From Bactrocera neohumeralis (taxonomy: Eukaryota > Arthropoda > Insecta > Diptera > Tephritidae), in NCBI RefSeq assembly GCF_024586455.1, contig NC_065922.1:21510089-21574088 (forward strand): a stretch of 64,000 nt of DNA, read 5' to 3'. This document shows positions 22,563 to 35,481 of the stretch, piece after piece. The position numbers and the translations under genes were made by a program. The notes under the pieces are model-generated. The model did not search any database, was not told where the DNA came from, and was given only the letters and a program-made list of their open reading frames with translations. Each line of letters begins with the position of its first letter. Within the stretch, counting starts at the first letter, position 1.

Positions 22563-23625
22563 GGTGTGAAAGATTAACGCCCATCGTCAACATACTAATT
22601 GGACATTGGCCACATTGTTCGCTTTAAGCCTGAAAAATCAACAACTGACCAGATATTCACCATGCGCAAAATCTTTGAAAAGACCCGTCAGGATCGGGTA
22701 GAAACTCTCCGTGCCGTTCGGTACCAAACGAGGTTCCAGACAAGGCGACTCTCTATCGTGCGACTTCTTCAACCTACTGCTGGAGAAAATAATTCGAGCT
22801 GCAGATTTGAATAGAGAAGGTATAAACTCTATAAAAGTGTACAACTGTTGGCGTACGCCGTTAACATCGATATCATTGGCCATAACAACCGCACTGTTAG
22901 TTCTGTTTTATTCAGACTGGACAAGGAAGCAAAGCAAGTGGGTCTGGCAGTGAACGAGGGCAAGACGAAATATCTCCGGTCATCAAACAAACAGTCGCCG
23001 CTCTCGCGAGTAGGCACCCACGTCACTCTTGATAGTCTTAACTTCGAAGTCGTAGATAGATAATTTTGTGGAACCAGTATTAACACCAACAACAATGCCA
23101 GCCTCGAAATCCAACGCAATTTTTTTCTTGCCAGGTGCTACTTCGACCTGAGTAGGCAATTGAGAAGTAAAGTCCTCTCCCGACGATTAAAGACCAGAAT
23201 TTTACCAGAAGTTACTCATCATCCCTGTGCCGCTATACGGTGCAGAGGCATGGACGAAGCGAACATCTGATGAGTCGGTGTTAGGAATTTTCGAGAGCAA
23301 AGTTCTGCGGAAGATTTATGGTCCTTTGCGCATTGGCCACGGCGAATATCGCATTCGATAGAACGATGAGCTGTATGAGATATACGACGACATTGACATA
23401 GTTCAGTGAATTAAGAGACACAGACTGTGCTGGCAAGATCATGTCATCCGAATGGATGAAAACTTTCCAGCTCTGAGAGTATTCGATACAGTACCCGCCG
23501 AGGTAAGCAGAGGAAGACCTCCACTCCGTTGGAAAGACCAGGTGGGGAAGGACTTGGCTACAGTTAGAATCTCCAATTGGCGCCAAACAGCGAAAAGAAA
23601 GAAGGAGTACGTCAATAAAGAAGAA
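22563..23625 (+). mobile_element. RTE-like LINE fragment, RT palm to 3' end
   Basis: Plus-strand pieces match the element at 11122-12801: CERLTPIVNILIG, KSTTDQIFTMRKI, FGTKRGSRQGDSLSCDFFNL, LLEKIIRAADLNREG, then an altered catalytic region (a GTACGCCGTTAACATCGAT stretch where YADDID is expected), VNEGKTKYLRSSNKQ, LRKIYGPLRIGHGEYRIR and PPLRWKDQVGKDLA. Deletions remove the thumb boundary. The tail ends in AATAAAGAAGAAA. Confidence 0.78.
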
Positions 23626-25372
23626 AATATAACGCAGTTATATGTTTCCTATCATACGTTCTATGTGCATATAGTCAAATCCAACTCGGATTTGTAACCT
23701 ACAGCTACAGCCACTCATCCAAACAACTTCTTCTACAGCTGACCTAAGATAATTCTATATGGGGTAACTTAGTTTGGATAAAGAGAACTATTGTTCCACT
23801 GAATAAACGAAAAAAAACGTTATCACAACAGAGGACAATTTTAAGGGTCAGATAGTGTACCAAATTCTTAAACGAACATCTATTGACGAATAAGTACGAT
23901 GGAAATTTGACAACATGGAAAAACGTGCTAACAGTCATTTCAGTGATCTTAATTCTTTGTTTGAAGACATTAGTTTGTGGTTATATTTATGTTGTAAATC
24001 GAGCAATGCTACAAACAGGTAAATAATGAATTTAATATTAGACCATACCTACATGCACTACACTAGTGGCTATGTCATCAATATTTTCCCTCTGCTCTTT
24101 ACTGACTTGCATAAAATGGGTTTTATGGAAACAAGCTAATATTATGTACATATATGATATATATAATATTAATGGCCTTCAATTATTCAATGTGATATAA
24201 AATGCCTACAATTTTCCCTCTGAAAAAGAATACTCTTGAATGAATGCGCAAAAACAAAAGCACTTAACACAAACTTGAATAGATGTATAAATATACGACT
24301 ACAATGAAATTTCTTGTTGTCAACTAATTGCACTATTTCAGTGCCTCGCCACTTCAATGAACATTCACTCACATATATACTCATAAATGTAAATAGACAT
24401 AAGTTTCACTTTTAATAGCAAGTAAAAGCTTTCAGTCTAAAATTTTTAATTTTAAATTTATAGCGAAAAGATTTTGCTAAAAAGCCATGCTTGCTATGTG
24501 GTTCTGATAACTATTTTCCACTTTACACCCACAATCTTTTTGAAAATCTCTAAAAACATACATAATAAAATAATTTAATTGTCACTCAAAGCATCAAGCA
24601 TGTGCTACCCATATACATGTAACAAATTTTCAAGGAAGAAGGATATACCAAAAATGCAGAAGTTTTTCGAAAAAATTTTGCATAACCCAAGGCGTTGAAC
24701 AAAATTTCACTGCAAATGGCGTCAGCGAAATCAGAGCTGTGAAAGTGCAAGTGAGAAAATGAGCTGACAGCTGCTTGCATTGGAAGCGCATGCCGCAAGT
24801 AAAATGAACTCAACGCCTCAGTGACTCTTCTGACAAGCGAGCATACGAAGGCAAAGCAAAGCAGCCAGTCAACAGCCACAGCTCAGTTTACAGATTGTTG
24901 TCGGCTGCTGACAGCAGACAGCTGCCTCAACGCTCGAGCGCTCCTCTATGTAAGCTGAATAAGCTTTTAAATTGGAAAAGTTTTTGGATGTTCTTGGCTA
25001 ATCGACTTAAAAAAATGGGCAATGGAACATAGAAGCTAATAAATATTTTGAATGGCAATATGAAAATATGAAAGCAATATCCGAGAAGGGCGTTTGATGG
25101 AATGTCGAAAGATGGGCTTTCACTATTCAAAGGCAACTTTTAAATGAACTGTGCATTTTGTGAAAATTTTACTTGATATACTATATAGTGGCTACAAAAG
25201 GATAGACCAACTTCATCTTCTGCAATGACAACACGAGTTACGAGAGCGATCCGATGAGTCTCTGCACCCGATGCACATTCTCCTATAGGACTTCAACAAA
25301 ACTTTTAATTTTATTGTAAAACAGCTATATTGGTATATCGAAAACTCAGTTAATATTTTTTAAAAAGTAAAG
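23626..25372. other. Receptor intron, no recognised element
   Basis: AT-rich intron DNA with a less AT-rich island at 24690-24940. No gene, repeat end or conserved domain was identified. Confidence 0.5.
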
Positions 25373-25560
25373 GGTGATCCTTTTCGAGGTTCCCTACTTT
25401 TTTAAAGAAAAAACACAGGGACTTCAAATTAAATGGGGAATGTTTATAATTATTCGAAAGAACATTCCTTAGCATTTATTTTTTGAAGATTATATCTTTC
25501 CAATGTTGGCCGCGGCTACGTCTCAGATGGTCCATCCGTTGAGTCCAATTTTCTTTGACT
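25373..25560. mobile_element. End fragment of an unclassified DNA transposon
   Basis: Starts GGGTGATCCTTTTCGAGG and includes a segment encoding MLAAATSQMVHPLSP on the plus strand. The same segment, inverted, occurs at about 33470-33600, so this is a dispersed repeat. The family is not identified. Confidence 0.5.
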
Positions 25561-25859
25561 CTAAAACTTCGAATGTTCTTGGAACCTTTCAAGAGCCCAT
25601 TGAGCGAAACGATGTCGCTTGGGAAGGTCGAACGGCTTCAGTATCTCTACTTAGATCAACCGTTGAAGCAACGCTATATAGCTGAGGTAGAAGAGCCGAA
25701 GGAGGTAGAAGATATATCTAAAGACCGCATGGGTCACCTTCTACAAAAAATATTTGGAATAATAAAGCTGCCGGCAAGGTGCTCACTACGAGCACAAAAC
25801 ACCGTGAGAATACTTTATACAATCCATCGAACAGTGAATTCACTTTCAAGTGCGAACAG

Positions 25860-26095
25860 TGTTTTCCATCGACCGAAAAGACGATGACCACCGTTTTCTG
25901 GTATTCACGAGGTGTGGTTGTGATCGACTACCTAGAGAAGGACCAAACGGCTAGAGAGCAATACCATGCCGAATTATTGGACCGGATCGACACACGAAAA
26001 ACAACGAAGTAAAAAGGGCTCTTCCACCATGACGACGCGCAGAATCACACCTTCGCAAACACCAAGGTGTTTTTGGTATAATTAGTCTACGAGCC
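25860..26095 (+). mobile_element. Mariner transposase fragment
   Basis: The plus strand reads TTVFWYSRGVVVIDYLEK, EQYHAELLDRID and LFHHDDAQNHTFA around a stop: the segment between the first and second catalytic aspartates of a mariner transposase, here with HHDDA in place of HHDNA. No element ends are preserved. Confidence 0.65.
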
Positions 26096-26329
26096 GTTGC
26101 CACATCTATAGTATTTTCCATAGTTAGTCCAGTGAGGAAATAAAATAAAATCACTCGCCAGAAAAATTTTAGACTAAGGAAGCTGCCACCAATCAGTATG
26201 TGTGGTGCCCTAAGGTCCAACCATGGCACTCAACGCCATCCTGCACTTATTGCAAACGCAGAGAGTCTTGGTTCCTGAAAGAACACGGACTGAACACCCG
26301 GAAATCTTCACTTACTTTGACTTTTTGCC

Positions 26330-27100
26330 GGACCACTTGGATTATGGACCCTCTTCTCTACCCACATACCGGCGAGGGAGTTGTGGATAGGAATAAGCCG
26401 TTCGAGGAGAGGGGCAGTGAGCTTCTTCACTTCAAAACTTGGGGGGAAGGTTGGTGGAGGTGTCTACGAGCAGGATCTCTCTATCAACTCCAGCTTCAGA
26501 GTCTCTGACTATTTCAATGTCTTTCAGGCCGAGATTGCAGCCATTAAGGTAGCAGTAGATTTGCGGCTTCGGAGTCCAGCCTCCTTCAGAGAAGTAACCA
26601 TCCACTTCGATAGCAGGGCGGAGATACTAGCCCTGAACTCATTAACAGTGCGTTCTTAGTTGGTCAAGGAGTGCATAACCTCGGCATCAATAGTACTGGT
26701 ATGGGTGCCAGGCCACAGCGGAATCGCAAGAAACTATAAAACTGAGCCACCCTAGAGTCGCTATCGGTAGAATGAAAGCGGATCGGTGATACCGTATACT
26801 CTTGCGGCCTCTACTAAATAACTGGACTTCACGGAAACTTGGTCAGCGCTGGGACACAATGTACATGCGCTGTCGCAAAAGCCTTTGGCCCAAGATCGAT
26901 GGCAAAAGATCAAGTCATCTCTTTGCCTTCAGTAACGATATCCTTGCCCTAGTAGTGCGGCTTTTAACGGGCCAATTGGCGTCCAGGCAGTAAGGCGGGG
27001 AATCGTACCAGACTCTATCTGCAGAAAATGAGTTAAAGGAGTAACCGATATGTAGGGTGTAGAGTGAACTGAAGGACAAGAATGTCTAATCTCAAAATCT
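26330..27100 (+). mobile_element. LINE ORF2 C-terminal fragment with RNase H domain
   Basis: The plus strand encodes GGKVGGGVYEQDLSINSSF, VFQAEIAAIKVAVDL, TIHFDSRAEILALNSL and IVLVWVPGHSGIARN: the ordered RNase H motifs of Jockey/R1-type LINEs, where HFDS normally reads VDSQ. Further downstream WPKIDGKRSSHL and VVRLLTGQL match the post-RNase H tail. A stop and frameshifts make it inactive. Confidence 0.72.
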
Positions 27101-27402
27101 GCTAATCTATGATATTCCCATTACAATGTGCCTCTTACGCCATCTGTGATTATTGTAGAAGCGCAATCTCGATTGTCTTGACTTGATATGCAAAGGCTGC
27201 TCTTGCGGAATACATGAATTACCTGCTCAAAAGCTAATCGAATCTGTATGCCACACTGAAACTGACACAACTGACATGTGGCCTCATATTTCCCTTTTAT
27301 GTTTACCACAATTTCAAAAGACGCTCTCCACCAACTACACGCACACCCATTCATACGCATATTATACTCATGCAATACCTTGCTATATTCCTTTATTTGC
27401 AG

Positions 27403-27558
27403 GTTATACTCGTTCTGAAGGCATTGGATATGTATGCATCCACGCATCTAACGGTTATTATTCAAATCATCTCACACGTACTGGCGTACACGAACTCCTG
27501 CATTAATCCAATACTCTATGCTTTCCTGTCGGACAATTTTCGCAAAGCATTCCGGAAG
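27403..27558 (+). CDS. AstC-R: Allatostatin C/somatostatin-type receptor, exon carrying TM7
   Basis: A 156-bp phase-0 exon after TTTATTTGCAG, ending AAG|GTGAGT. It encodes VILVLKALDMYASTHLTV (end of TM6 and extracellular loop 3), then TM7 with YTNSCINPILYAFLSDNF containing the NPxxY motif (NPILY), and the start of helix 8 (RKAFRK). The tryptophan-proline region of TM6 lies in the 6094 exon, so the 21.2-kb intron falls immediately after the CWLPIH motif. Confidence 0.92.
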
Positions 27559-27770
27559 GTGAGTGAGTGCCAGTAACGAGGGCAGAAAAACAAAAACATA
27601 AAAAACGTAAAAAAAAAACTAATAAAAAGAAATGACGAACAGGGAAATGCAATTTGATGCAAATTTCACATCTAATATAACGGCTTTTTTACTCTCTCTT
27701 TCTCTTTCAACTCTTCCCTCTCTTACATGCCTTGCTTTTTCATCCACAACTAACGGATTTGCATGCACAG

Positions 27771-27875
27771 GTGGTTTGGTGTGGCACACCGCCGCCGATA
27801 ATCAACAACCAGCAGATCACCAAGACGACGCGCACAACCAACTGCAACGGTACTTCCAACGTGGAAATGTTATAA
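27771..27875 (+). CDS. AstC-R: Allatostatin C/somatostatin-type receptor, last exon (C-terminal tail)
   Basis: A 105-bp exon after TTGCATGCACAG, in phase with the TM7 exon and ending in TAA at 27873-27875. It encodes VVWCGTPPPIINNQQITKTT and a tail ending NGTSNVEML. The WCG cysteine is the usual helix 8 palmitoylation position (inference). The short, conserved tail agrees with insect allatostatin C receptors as I remember them. The 212-bp intron before it is TE-free. Confidence 0.88.
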   Translation: MVWCGTPPPIINNQQITKTTRTTNCNGTSNVEML

Positions 27876-29807
27876 GCCAGCAATGGAGAGTTGATACACG
27901 GCAGCAGGCAGACGAAGGCAAACCGAAAAACGTGCGGCTATAACAGCATGCAGGCACATTTATGGCTGTGGCATGCCACAGGTGGTGGTGGCGCTGTTGT
28001 TGGTAGTGTTGCGAGTGATGGTCTTGAGCTACTGCTGCAGCTGCAATAAACCCGAGGTCGTTATTATCGCAACAAATTGATTGAAGGAATCTGCACACAT
28101 GCACACACATATACATATATACGCTTACATACATGCATGTGGACACGTGTGTGCGCTTGAAATGCTTTTGATGTCAAGCTTAGTCATGTACAGATGGCGG
28201 TTGGGGCTGGCATATGCTGCGAAATTTACATGCACGCATACACTTCCGTATTTGTATGAATATATATATATATATATGTGTGTGTATGTGCACGAGTATG
28301 TGTCATATGCGCTGCAAAGCAGCCAAGCGGAATTGATTTATTTATTACATTTGCATGTGTGTGCCTGCGTTTGGCGGCAGGCAGACATTTTTATTCGAAT
28401 AAGAAGCAACTAAAAAATATTGCATATACATATGAACAAATATATGTATATTTAGTTATATAATTATTTGTGCTTGTATATAGCATAAGCTAGTGATTTA
28501 ACTATATAGTGTATGTAAGCGCTATAAGTGTGTACAACAGCGGCAAAGCCTTCCCAACGTCCCCCAACGAGCAACCAACGAATGCATGCTCCAATTATCG
28601 GTTTCTTAAACATTTTATTCCTATATTACAAAAACAAAAAAGTATAAAAATATATAATGTTTAAATTACTTGTGCTAACAGCTTAGCTGTTGAGCAAGTG
28701 TAGTGATAAAATGTATGCTTTGAAGCAAAGAAAAAAACGAAAACAGAAATTCGAATTTGAGAGCGAATTCTCGATTGATAGACAAACTAAAAAATGTTTA
28801 GAGATATAATTAAAAGTTTAATTATAATTTAGTAAAATTTATAAACCAAAACTATAAAAGCATTCGTTATATGTTTCTGTAATAAAAGACGTCATCGAAT
28901 CGCCACATTTCAACTCGCTACTTTTGGATTTGCTTGCTTATCAAAAATTGACATGTGAAAGACGCAACAAGCTATCCCGATCAATTCAATAAGAGGAGAG
29001 ATTCAATGAGGTACATTACGAAGTTTACCTTCTATTGTAACGCCATTCTTTTATACCAGTCAGGTATTTGATTTATACCAGGTGTTTGTTCGATTCGTCA
29101 CTCTCCATATAATGGCAAACTCAATCGAGCTAATTACGCATCGAAAATCGTAATTATAAGGTAGACCAAAGTCTACGGCCTATCCTATCAATTTGGTATA
29201 ATTTTTGAAATGTTAGACGAGTACTTCTGAAGGCTATAACCAAAACACACTAAGTGATCGAATCGAACTGGGTAAAATCATATGTTAATTTAGAGTAAGC
29301 ATGAGGGGTTTAAAGAAGCACTGGGCATATCCTTTCCTTAACAAATCAAAGTGACACCTTATTCTTTATTCACAAACCAACAAATATGCAAACTTATGGA
29401 CCTTAATCCTTTGACATTGAATAGAGCAAAAAGTACAGTTTTAGGATCGAAAAGATATTTAAACGAATCGAATAAGCTGCAGAGTCCAAAATTTGCATTT
29501 TTCGATGAAGTGTCTCTTAAGATAACAGAGAAAGCTATAAAGTTTGTGATAAAGAACTGGACTTCAATTCACGTCAAAAAAATTGCAATTCCGGACTTGA
29601 TTAAAATTCTGTACTCGGTTAAAACGTAACCCAGGCGGAACATTTAAATCGAAGGAGAGAGAAAAAATATATTTCAAGGAAATTTCAAAAGCTTTATTCT
29701 TTGTAACATTCAAAAGGTAGTGATAAGGATTTGCCTATCGTACTTTGAAAATAATTTTTAAGATATCGATTTCGACGTAATTTTACTTCAATATATGCGA
29801 TTGAAGT
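27876..29807. other. Receptor 3' flank and intergenic DNA
   Basis: Probable 3' UTR sequence with a 16-bp perfect palindrome CTGTGGCATGCCACAG at 27966-27981, CA/TA-type microsatellite DNA at 28095-28300, then AT-rich sequence. A 92-aa ORF at 29351-29629 is unrecognised and discussed as a finding. Confidence 0.5.
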
Positions 29808-30012
29808 CCTCTCTCTACGAACAAAGACCGAACTCTACCAATTATTCTGCTCTATGCTGCAGAGGCACGGATGATGACAACATCGCATAAGAAGGACCTG
29901 GCTGCACTTAATATCTCGAATTAATGCCAAATTGCGAAAAGAAGAAACAACTGACCAGCTAATCTTAACTCGGCTATAACCACGTAAGTGGTGCCTACGC
30001 CAGTAACGAAGA
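29808..30012 (+). mobile_element. RTE-like LINE, short 3' remnant
   Basis: Matches the 3' end of the RTE-like family in DNA (CTCTACGAACAAAGACC..., AACTCGGCTATAACCACG, GCCTACGCCAGTAACGAAGA) with an internal deletion joining the GAxAW-type region to the KDLAALNIS region. No open frame remains. Confidence 0.72.
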
Positions 30013-33000
30013 AATATGAGATTGATATTAATACTAACCATAAGAAGGCTCAGAAAAGTTAGACTACTAAAACTCGAACTCACTGGTGGCAAAAACGTAC
30101 TTGAGGACAATTTCCTCGAAGGCAATTATGGGAATACTCGCAGACTCACTGATTTAGCTGAAGATCAAAAACCCGGCGGATTCCAATAAAAAAACAGGAT
30201 GCTTAACATCGCTACAAGTTGACGGTGTTTTTAAAGTCGAGTCTTTTAAGTAGGAGCAGAAGATAGAAAGCTATAATTTAAAGCTGAGCATAGGGCCTAA
30301 AGCTGAAAAAGACACATATTTTAGATGGAAACCATTTAGAGATTATTCAACTACTGCGAAACTTTTATCTTTATTTTTTTTTTCGAAAATTGATTTGAAC
30401 TAAAATTTAGTAGATTAGATTATCTAATTTTTTTTACATAGCCATTAGTTTTTAACATTTATTTTGGTGAATTAAAGTATTTTTTGTTTTAATAAAACAT
30501 ACACAATCTCCAAAAGGCTACTCAGACTGCCTGCGCAGGCCGGACTAATGAGCCCAAGCCCGGTTTGTGTAAGCTCTCTGAGTACGGCCTAATAATTAAG
30601 TAGCTCGAGTATTTACCATTTTACTACGAATTTTCGCTCGAGTTACAAAATGTTTGAATCAATCGACAATTTGCTCAACAAAATAAATAAAACCAAAACA
30701 ATGTACAAAGCAAATAATAACAAAGCGAGAATCCTAGTTGTTGATAGTTACTACTACTACTACTAATTGGTAGAAAAATAAGACATAACCTAAATTGCAT
30801 ATAATAACTGTAATATTTAAATGTACCGTATAAAGTATACATTTACGATATCTATGTAAGCATAATTGCGTAAGTACAAAAGAAAAAACAAATATATTGC
30901 ATCTGAAATGCAAGTAAATACTATTGCGTTGGTAGCGGTGTAAAGTGATAGCATAAAAGTCGCCTAGGCGACTGTATTTCATATTGCATTTTGTTACGTT
31001 AGGGAAGTAAGTTGATAGTACTTAATATGTTTTGTATTTTTGTATGTTACGGTACATACGGACACAATTTGAAATATTAGAAAGCATGCGAATTGTTACG
31101 AAGCATTTTGAGTAGTTGCAAACAAAACGAAAAAAACCTATTTAAATAAAAATACTATATTCACACAAATAGGAGGAATATACCTCGAGGAACATTGAAT
31201 TAATACCTGTGTATTCAATTACAATATTATTCCTTTATGAAAGTACGAAATTTTAGCTTTTAAACTGGTACAGAGGTAGTTTTAGGGGTTGTTACTTAAT
31301 TAAAAAAAAGAGAAAATATTAAAAAATATATGTATACATATATGTATACATAAATATATATATTCAAACCGAGTTGTATAGTATATGTTTTAAGAAAACA
31401 TAAAATTGGTAATAAGATACGCATATGAAAAGTTAAAAACTTATAAAATTTGGATTTTTTTAATTTTCGGAAGAAATTAAAAACCATAAGCAAATATAAA
31501 ATTAGAATTTTCTAAACTAAAAGAAATAGAAATTTTAGAAACAATTGTTAAAAAAAACTCGGAAATCAGAAAATTAAATTTTTTATTAAATTTTGGTCGA
31601 AAAATTTTTATAGTCTGAAAATTCTTTGTTATTTTAAAAAAAAATGTAAATTTCTGATTTTGTATGTGTAGATATGTATATGTGAACCATATTCCCAAAA
31701 ATATTTTTTTTAATTGTTTCTGATTTTTTTATTTCCAATTTTTTCCAAAATTTCAATTTTTCCTAACTTTACTTAGGCGCATCTGGCCTAAAAATTCAAT
31801 TTTTATAGTTTGTTAATTATTTTTTTTTAATTTTTGGAAAAAATGTTTAAAAAAACTTGAAAACCTGAAACTTAGAATTTTTTTATAATTTTTTCCAAAA
31901 CTTTTTCTTCCAAAAATACAAATAAACATTTAAAATTCTGACTTTCGAGTTTTTTTTAACATTTTTACCAAACATGTTATCCAAAAATTAATAAAATATA
32001 AAAATGGAATTTTTAGATAAAAAAGATTTTTAGCCCAAAAATTACAAAAAAAAAATTATAACTTATTACATTTTTTTTTCATTTTTGTTAAACTTTTTTT
32101 GAATTTTTGTTAAACTTTTTTTATAATTTTTGTAAATTTTTATTTTTTAAATTTTTTGAAACTGTAAAAAAGACTCGAAAGTTAGACATTTTTTTTGTAT
32201 TTTTGGAAAAAAGGAAAATTTTTGGAAAAAATTTAAAAAAATTTCTAAATTTTCGACTTTTGAATTTTTTAACATTTTTTTTCTAAAATAAAAAAACAAA
32301 TTTAACAAAATAAAAAAATGGAAAACTTAGACTAGAAACGCGCAAGTAAAAATAGGGAAAAAACCAAAATTTTGGAAAAAAATTGTAAAAGAATTGGAAA
32401 TAATTAAAAATAATAATTTTTAGGAATTTAGTATACGTGTATATATTATATAAATATACTTATATTACATAAATGTATAAAACCACATATAAACAAAAAA
32501 TATAAAGAAGTTTAAATTTTATTTCAATAAACATTATGAAAAAATATTTCTAAAAAAAATAATATATTATAAACAATAAGCACAATACTATTTTGTAAAC
32601 AAAAAACTACAAATTGTAAATATACGATATATAAAATTATACACTTAGTATATAATATGTACATATTTCTATTTAAAACTGTTTGTTAAAAATTTATCTA
32701 AAATAAAAGTTTGCAACTAGCAATATTAAGGAATTTACAACTTTTTATTATTTCTCTTTCACACATACATGCATATATACACGCACACATACATATATGA
32801 AGTTAGTAATTATGTAGTTTAAGTATTTTGTAAATAGACGAAATTGTTTAATATATATTTAAAATAATAGTTTTTGCAATTGTAATAAAAATAATTTCCC
32901 TCACTTATAAATTTTGCGTACATACACAATTGTATTTACATATATAATGTATGTATGTATTTGTGTAGGAGGCGTGTGAATTATGAGCATAAATTGGAAC

Positions 33001-33372
33001 TTAAGCTTAGGTTGCAATGGTATTAATAAATATATATAAAAATGTTGAAATTTTCTTTCAAAATAAGTAATTAATCAAAATATTTTGCGAAACAAAAAAG
33101 TCGAATTGTTTTATTTAGTGGAATTTGTGCCAAAAACCTTTGGTAAGTAGATAAACTTAGATGTTTTGATGTTCTCTTGCTGCAATTCTTAGAAGTATAA
33201 CTTTAGGCGCATGCTCAAATTCGTCTAGAATATGTATATTGAAAGAGTAATATTCAAAGTGTTAATATAACAGTGAATGAAAGCTGTGAGTGCGAATTTT
33301 TAACTCTACAAAATATAAAAATTTACAGTTTTTCACTAAATTAATCAGATCAGTGCAGTAAAACAGTATTAA
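30013..33372. repeat. Intergenic DNA dominated by A/T low-complexity sequence
   Basis: From about 31290 to 32720 the sequence is almost all A and T, with repeated TTTTTGGAAAAA, AATTTTT and TTTTTCCAAAA words. It looks like a diverged low-complexity array of about 1.4 kb. The flanks (30013-31290 and 32720-33372) are AT-rich with no gene that I can support. Confidence 0.6.
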
Positions 33373-35481
33373 CAAGTAAGGAAGGACAAAGTGTAACCGA
33401 ACATTTCATACCCTTGCAACTTGCCAGGACCAAAGCTAGAGCAATACCGGAAAGTGCGAAACGGACTCAACGGATGGACCATCTGAGATGTAGCAGCGGC
33501 CAACATTTGAAAAAGATAATCTTCAAAAAATAAATGCCAAACATTTTTCTTTCGAATTATAATAAACATTCACCATTAAATTTGGAGTTTCTGTGTTTCA
33601 TCTGACGGTTTCTTAAACATTGCATTATTTCTGAAAATAAAAAACCAACTGCAGTATTTCGAAGCTCTGAAGCCTTGGTTAGACATAGATGGGCACGTTC
33701 CTAACATGTAATGTAACGTCTGAAAAAATACGAATTCGGCATTAGATAAAATTGGGACCCCTCCAATCTAGCTTTGAATACATAGCTAAAAGAAAATACC
33801 TTTGTCGTGACTATTGATTGTTTTGCTTAGCGTACATGGATAGTGTTTTGCTTAATAGGAATGGAAAAGTGGTCAAAAGAAAGTTCTGTGAACGAAGTAA
33901 GATCAAGAGTTCTTTAAAAAGTTGTGTACTTCTTCATTCTACAGAGATGGCTTGAAAAACGGAAATTAATTCGTCGGTTCTAATTTTAGTGTCATAGCTA
34001 AAAATTTAGATATAGACAAGGAAGGAAGAGTAAAGTTCGGGTTTAACCCGAGCGAATTGTAAGAATTAAACCCCGGGAAATTCGATAAGGTGCTGGCAAA
34101 TTTTTAGTTAAAAAATGCTGCGAAAGAATTCAACATTCATTATGCGAAGAAATATGTATAGTATATGATATCAACAGGACTGAGAAGGCTTACTTTAATG
34201 TATATTGAGTTAAGGTGGAAAGCGTTAACCGAAAGATCGGAATTCATTAGGGATATGATGTTTAGACCAAAATATATACCAATTTCATTCCAATTAAGCG
34301 CTAAACCACACAATTTATATGAAAACTTTTCCATTTACTTTCATTAAAATATCACGCAATTTATCCAAAATGAACGGCTTAATTGCAAGGGAAAGACGGA
34401 AACCATTATATGGAGTATATTGAGGGCAGAGAAACGGACGGCCTAATTGTACTAATTTTGACATTGTTCAGGTATACTTAACACGTACTATATTTTCAAG
34501 CAAATCAACGACATATTTGGCATAAAGTTTATTAAAAGTTGGAGATAGTATCGAACACGACCCATACTAATAAAATGATCCCTGGGTTTTATTAAGGTAT
34601 ATAGGGGTAGAGTCAAGTTTTATCCCGATTTTTGGCCCAAAGATACCCCGTTATTAGTAAAACATACTGTCATTTTCATTAAGATAAAAAATTAACCGAT
34701 ATATGCGGTAAATAATCAACCGAACGAAGTGTGTGTGTCTAATGGCACAAATCGAGAGAAGTTTTATCCCGCTACATTAATAGGAGCTATATTTGTATAC
34801 TGGAATGTGAAAAGAACAGATATAAATTAAAATTTTGACTTTTGATTTAAAGTAGGTGTGGTTGAAGTCCAATTTTCAACATTTTCGAACTGTAAGATAG
34901 AAATATGAGAAGAATATAATGCACCGAGTTTAGTTGAGTGGTCTCAAGATATGTGATTTCACATAAAAGTTGGCGGTGAGCGTAGCTCCAGATACCAGCT
35001 CCTATAAAGCCGTCTTACTCCATCTCGGGGGTAAAATTTGATGTCGCATAAGTTATTGATTTATCGCTCTTTTATTCGTTTTTAACAAAATCGTTATATG
35101 GGGAGTGGGCGGGACACCATCCGATTTCATTCATTTTCGCACTGTAGGTAGGTGTTCTTAAAAGATTTGTCCAAAACGTATTTGGTTATTTTAACTTAAT
35201 TATTTAAAGAGATATGTACATTAAACTTATTAAACTATTTTATATCCTAACTAAGTGCTTAGTGAAGGCATTTTATATATTTTTGAGTAATAGTAGGGTT
35301 TTGCGTTGGTTACGATATCTCCATCAAGGATAGTCGGGCGGACGAAAAGAAACTCACCTAGATTTCAACTCTTCATACTAATCATTTATATATATTTAAC
35401 TCGATTATTTTTTGGTGATACAAATAGCCGTTAAGTGAACGAAACTATTATACTCTTTCGCAACATGTTGCAAGAGTATAA
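33373..35481. repeat. Long interspersed repeat related to 13049-14273
   Basis: Left edge AACAAGTAAGGAAGGACAAA plus GTGTAACCGAACATT, right edge TACTCTTTCGCAACATGTTG: these are the inverted counterparts of the edges of the 13.0-14.3 kb repeat. At about 33430-33610 it carries an inverted piece of the unclassified DNA transposon seen at 25373-25560. A second AAGGAAGGAAGAGTAAAG edge at 34019 suggests two copies or a nested copy. No coding sequence. Confidence 0.55.

Noticed and set aside
27183..27506. 107-aa ORF overlapping the receptor TM7 exon
   Set aside because: It is in a different frame from the conserved exon; the receptor frame explains the splice sites and conservation.
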